A stretch of 64,000 bases of DNA from Novosphingobium sp. PhB165 (lineage in GTDB: Bacteria > Pseudomonadota > Alphaproteobacteria > Sphingomonadales > Sphingomonadaceae): the NCBI RefSeq assembly GCF_004341845.1, contig NZ_SLVB01000001.1:992001-1056000 (forward strand). Reading direction: 5' to 3'. Both the position numbers and the translations under genes were made by a program. Positions within the stretch are counted from its first letter, which is position 1. Every line of letters begins with the position of its first letter. The notes under the pieces are model-generated. The model was not told where the DNA came from, did no database searches, and was given only the letters and a program-made list of their open reading frames with translations. Positions 62,233 through 64,000 of this stretch are shown one piece after another.

Positions 62233-62320
62233 CCGTCGCCCCCGCGAAGGCGGGGGTCCCGCTTCCTTCTCTCCACGTCGCGAGAAAAAGCGGGGTCCCC
62301 GCCTTCGCGGGGACGACGGG
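62233..62320. repeat. REP-type inverted repeat, copy 6
   Basis: Left arm begins ccgtcgcccccgcgaaggcg and right arm ends gccttcgcggggacgacggg, nearly identical to copy 4. It lies between the convergent hydrolase 1 and thioredoxin reductase genes and is followed on the plus strand by gttttatatt, so here it could double as a terminator for the hydrolase operon. Confidence 0.87.
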
Positions 62321-62414
62321 GTTTTATATTCGACGCTGATACTTGGAGTGTTGCGTGTTTGGTATTCAGGTGGGAGAGCCGTCTTCGAGCCGCTCTCCCT
62401 TCCCGATCAGATAG

Positions 62415-63383
62415 TTACGCCTCGACCTTAGCAGCTTCTGCGAAGTCACGGTGGGCAAGGTAGCGCTCGGCATCGAGCGCGGCCATGCAGCCGGTGCCGG
62501 CAGCCGTGATCGCCTGGCGATAGGTATGGTCCATGACGTCGCCGCAAGCGAAGACGCCCGGAATTTCGGTCTTAGGCGTGCCCGGTTCGACCAGCAGGTA
62601 GCCGGTCTCATCCATCGGCAGCTTGCCCTTGAACAGTTCGGTCGCCGGAGCATGGCCGATGGCGACGAAAGCGCCGTCTGTAAGGATTTCGCTCTGCTCG
62701 CCGGTCTGGGTGTCGATCAGAGCCAGCGCGCGCAGGTCGCCGTTCTCGCCTTCCATGAAGCGCTCGACGCGCTTGTTCCACACGACCTTGATCTTCGGGT
62801 TGGCGAAGAGGCGGTCCTGCAGGATCTTCTCGGCGCGAAGGCTGTCGCGGCGGTGGATCAGGGTCACTTCGTCCGAGTGGTTGGTGAGGTAAAGCGCTTC
62901 CTCGACAGCGGTGTTGCCGCCGCCGATCACCACGACCATCTTGCCGCGATAGAAGAAGCCGTCGCAAGTGGCACAGGCGGAAACCCCCTTGCCCGACAGT
63001 TCCTGCTCACCCGGAACGCCCAGCCACTGCGCCTGCGCGCCAGTGGCGATGACCAGCGTATCGCCTTCGTAGACGTCGCCCGAATCGCCCACGGCGGTGA
63101 ACACCGGGCCCTTGAGATCGACCGAGGTGATCACGTCGTACATCATCCGCGTGCCGACATGGACGGCCTGCGCCTCCATTTCCTGCATCAGCCAGGGGCC
63201 CTGGATCACTTCGCGGAAGCCGGGATAGTTCTCGACATCGGTGGTGATGGTCAGCTGGCCGCCCGGCTGAAGACCCTGCACCACAATGGGTTGCATGCCT
63301 GCACGCGCACCGTAGATCGCGGCGGACAGGCCACCGGGGCCGGAGCCGATAATGAGCATGCGGGTCTTGTGCGTGGTCGCCAT
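62415..63383 (-). CDS. trxB: Thioredoxin-disulfide reductase
   Basis: 322 residues, standard length. It reduces thioredoxin with NADPH. FAD site: IIGSGPGGLSAAIYGARAG at the N-terminus. The redox-active pair is Cys137/Cys140 in SACATCDGFFYRG, followed by the NADPH-binding VVIGGGNTAVEEALYL. The C-terminal GVFACGDVMDHTYRQAITAAGTG-like flavin segment is complete (visible as FACGDVMDHTYRQ). Convergent with the exosortase hydrolase genes. Confidence 0.97.
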   Translation of the reverse strand: MATTHKTRMLIIGSGPGGLSAAIYGARAGMQPIVVQGLQPGGQLTITTDVENYPGFREVIQGPWLMQEMEAQAVHVGTRMMYDVITSVDLKGPVFTAVGDSGDVYEGDTLVIATGAQAQWLGVPGEQELSGKGVSACATCDGFFYRGKMVVVIGGGNTAVEEALYLTNHSDEVTLIHRRDSLRAEKILQDRLFANPKIKVVWNKRVERFMEGENGDLRALALIDTQTGEQSEILTDGAFVAIGHAPATELFKGKLPMDETGYLLVEPGTPKTEIPGVFACGDVMDHTYRQAITAAGTGCMAALDAERYLAHRDFAEAAKVEA

Positions 63384-63558
63384 TTACGAAGCCTCCGGCC
63401 TATATCTCTTGAAATTGATTTCGTGAAAATCGTCGGGGCGCGAGATAGGGCCAAGCCCCCCGGTTTGCCAAGCGTTTCGGGCCTCATCGAAATACTTGAT
63501 CCCCGCAAATCATCGCTTCGTCGCAGTTGACCTTATCTCCGTGGCAGATCACGCTTCG

Positions 63559-64000
63559 ATGATGGACAGCCAACTCGGACCTACCTCGAACCGCTTCGTA
63601 TCGCAGCGCCTGCGCCTCAACTATGTCGATTGGGGCAATGCGGAAGCGCCGCCACTGATCCTCCAGCACGGCGGGCGCGACCATTGCCGCAGCTGGGACT
63701 GGGTGGCCGAGGAACTGCGCCGCGACTGGCACGTGATCTGCCCGGACTTGCGCGGTCATGGCGATTCCGAATGGTCGCCCGAGGGGCATTACGGCATGGA
63801 CGCGATGGTCTACGACTTCGCGCAGCTCGTGCACACGCTGGGTTACGACAAGGTCACGATCATCGCCCATTCGCTGGGCGGCGGGATCACCACGCGCTTC
63901 GCCGGGATGTTTCCCGAGAAGGTGGAGAAGTTCGTCAATATCGAGGGCCTCGGCCCCCCGCAGCATATCCGCCGCCAGATGGAGGAGCGCGGCGCGGGCG
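63559..64000 (+). CDS. Alpha/beta hydrolase, N-terminal part (runs off the window)
   Basis: The frame is open to the right edge with 147 complete codons visible from the first of two adjacent ATGs (63559, 63562); a GTG at 63541 is also in frame and no strong ribosome-binding site decides between them. Features of the family: LILQHGGRDHCRSWDWVA (oxyanion region), VICPDLRGHGDSEW, and the nucleophile Ser in IIAHSLGGGIT. Substrate unknown; epoxide hydrolase, haloalkane dehalogenase-like or esterase cannot be separated. Divergent from trxB. Confidence 0.85.
   Translation, partial: MMDSQLGPTSNRFVSQRLRLNYVDWGNAEAPPLILQHGGRDHCRSWDWVAEELRRDWHVICPDLRGHGDSEWSPEGHYGMDAMVYDFAQLVHTLGYDKVTIIAHSLGGGITTRFAGMFPEKVEKFVNIEGLGPPQHIRRQMEERGAG

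Overview
The window is GC-rich chromosomal DNA that looks like an alphaproteobacterium of the Sphingomonadales, most likely a Novosphingobium or close relative. This placement is inferred from gene content, not from a search. The pointers are an exosortase A (XrtA) exopolysaccharide locus, a dense set of SDR, acyl-CoA dehydrogenase and ketosteroid-dehydrogenase-like genes, an RNase E with an acidic insert and a Lys/Arg repeat tail, and GC-rich REP-type palindromes between genes. I saw no insertion sequence, phage gene, CRISPR array or rRNA. The only tRNA is tRNA-Leu(CAA).

Layout. 1-3465: the broken-off end of a winged-helix regulator, the tRNA, a minus-strand efp / secreted protein / inositol monophosphatase unit, and a small secreted protein. 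3580-30620: a catabolic region with four SDRs, a SnoaL-like protein, two translationally coupled pairs of acyl-CoA dehydrogenases, two 3-ketosteroid-dehydrogenase-like flavoproteins, a Rieske ferredoxin, an AMP-forming acyl-CoA ligase, two unusual crotonases, an E1 alpha/beta 2-oxoacid dehydrogenase, two AraC regulators and an HSL-type esterase. It resembles steroid, terpenoid or similar ring/side-chain degradation loci, but the substrate cannot be read from the sequence. A CDF transporter, a small lipoprotein, an L,D-transpeptidase-like protein and a GNAT acetyltransferase lie among them. 30731-41005: housekeeping genes for PBP1A, N-acetylmuramoyl-L-alanine amidase, RNase E (long leader, very strong terminator), a DUF4242 protein, succinate dehydrogenase SdhB and ZapE. 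A non-coding stretch follows, holding several hairpins and a possible 16-residue Trp/Gly-rich micropeptide.

41087-62179: a CHASE2-EAL c-di-GMP protein, then the XrtA locus. The minus-strand run is polysaccharide export protein, chain-length protein, tyrosine autokinase, outer-membrane beta-barrel, AAA ATPase, polysaccharide deacetylase, FemAB-like protein, glycosyltransferase, exosortase A fused to EpsI, and amidotransferase. Upstream of that run, and coupled to each other, are a PLP-dependent decarboxylase and an AMP ligase. Diverging from the ligase is a plus-strand operon of FemAB/GNAT-like protein, acyl carrier protein and two alpha/beta-hydrolase-like proteins with abnormal nucleophiles. 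Together these look like polymer synthesis, export and anchoring plus a small acyl-chemistry module whose product is unknown. 62415-64000: thioredoxin reductase and the start of an alpha/beta hydrolase.

The points most worth a second look are the candidate micropeptide with its stem-loops (40906-41005), the XrtA-linked ACP/ligase/decarboxylase/hydrolase module, the in-frame TGA at 9308, the paired acyl-CoA dehydrogenases, and the two crotonases that lack both classical glutamates.
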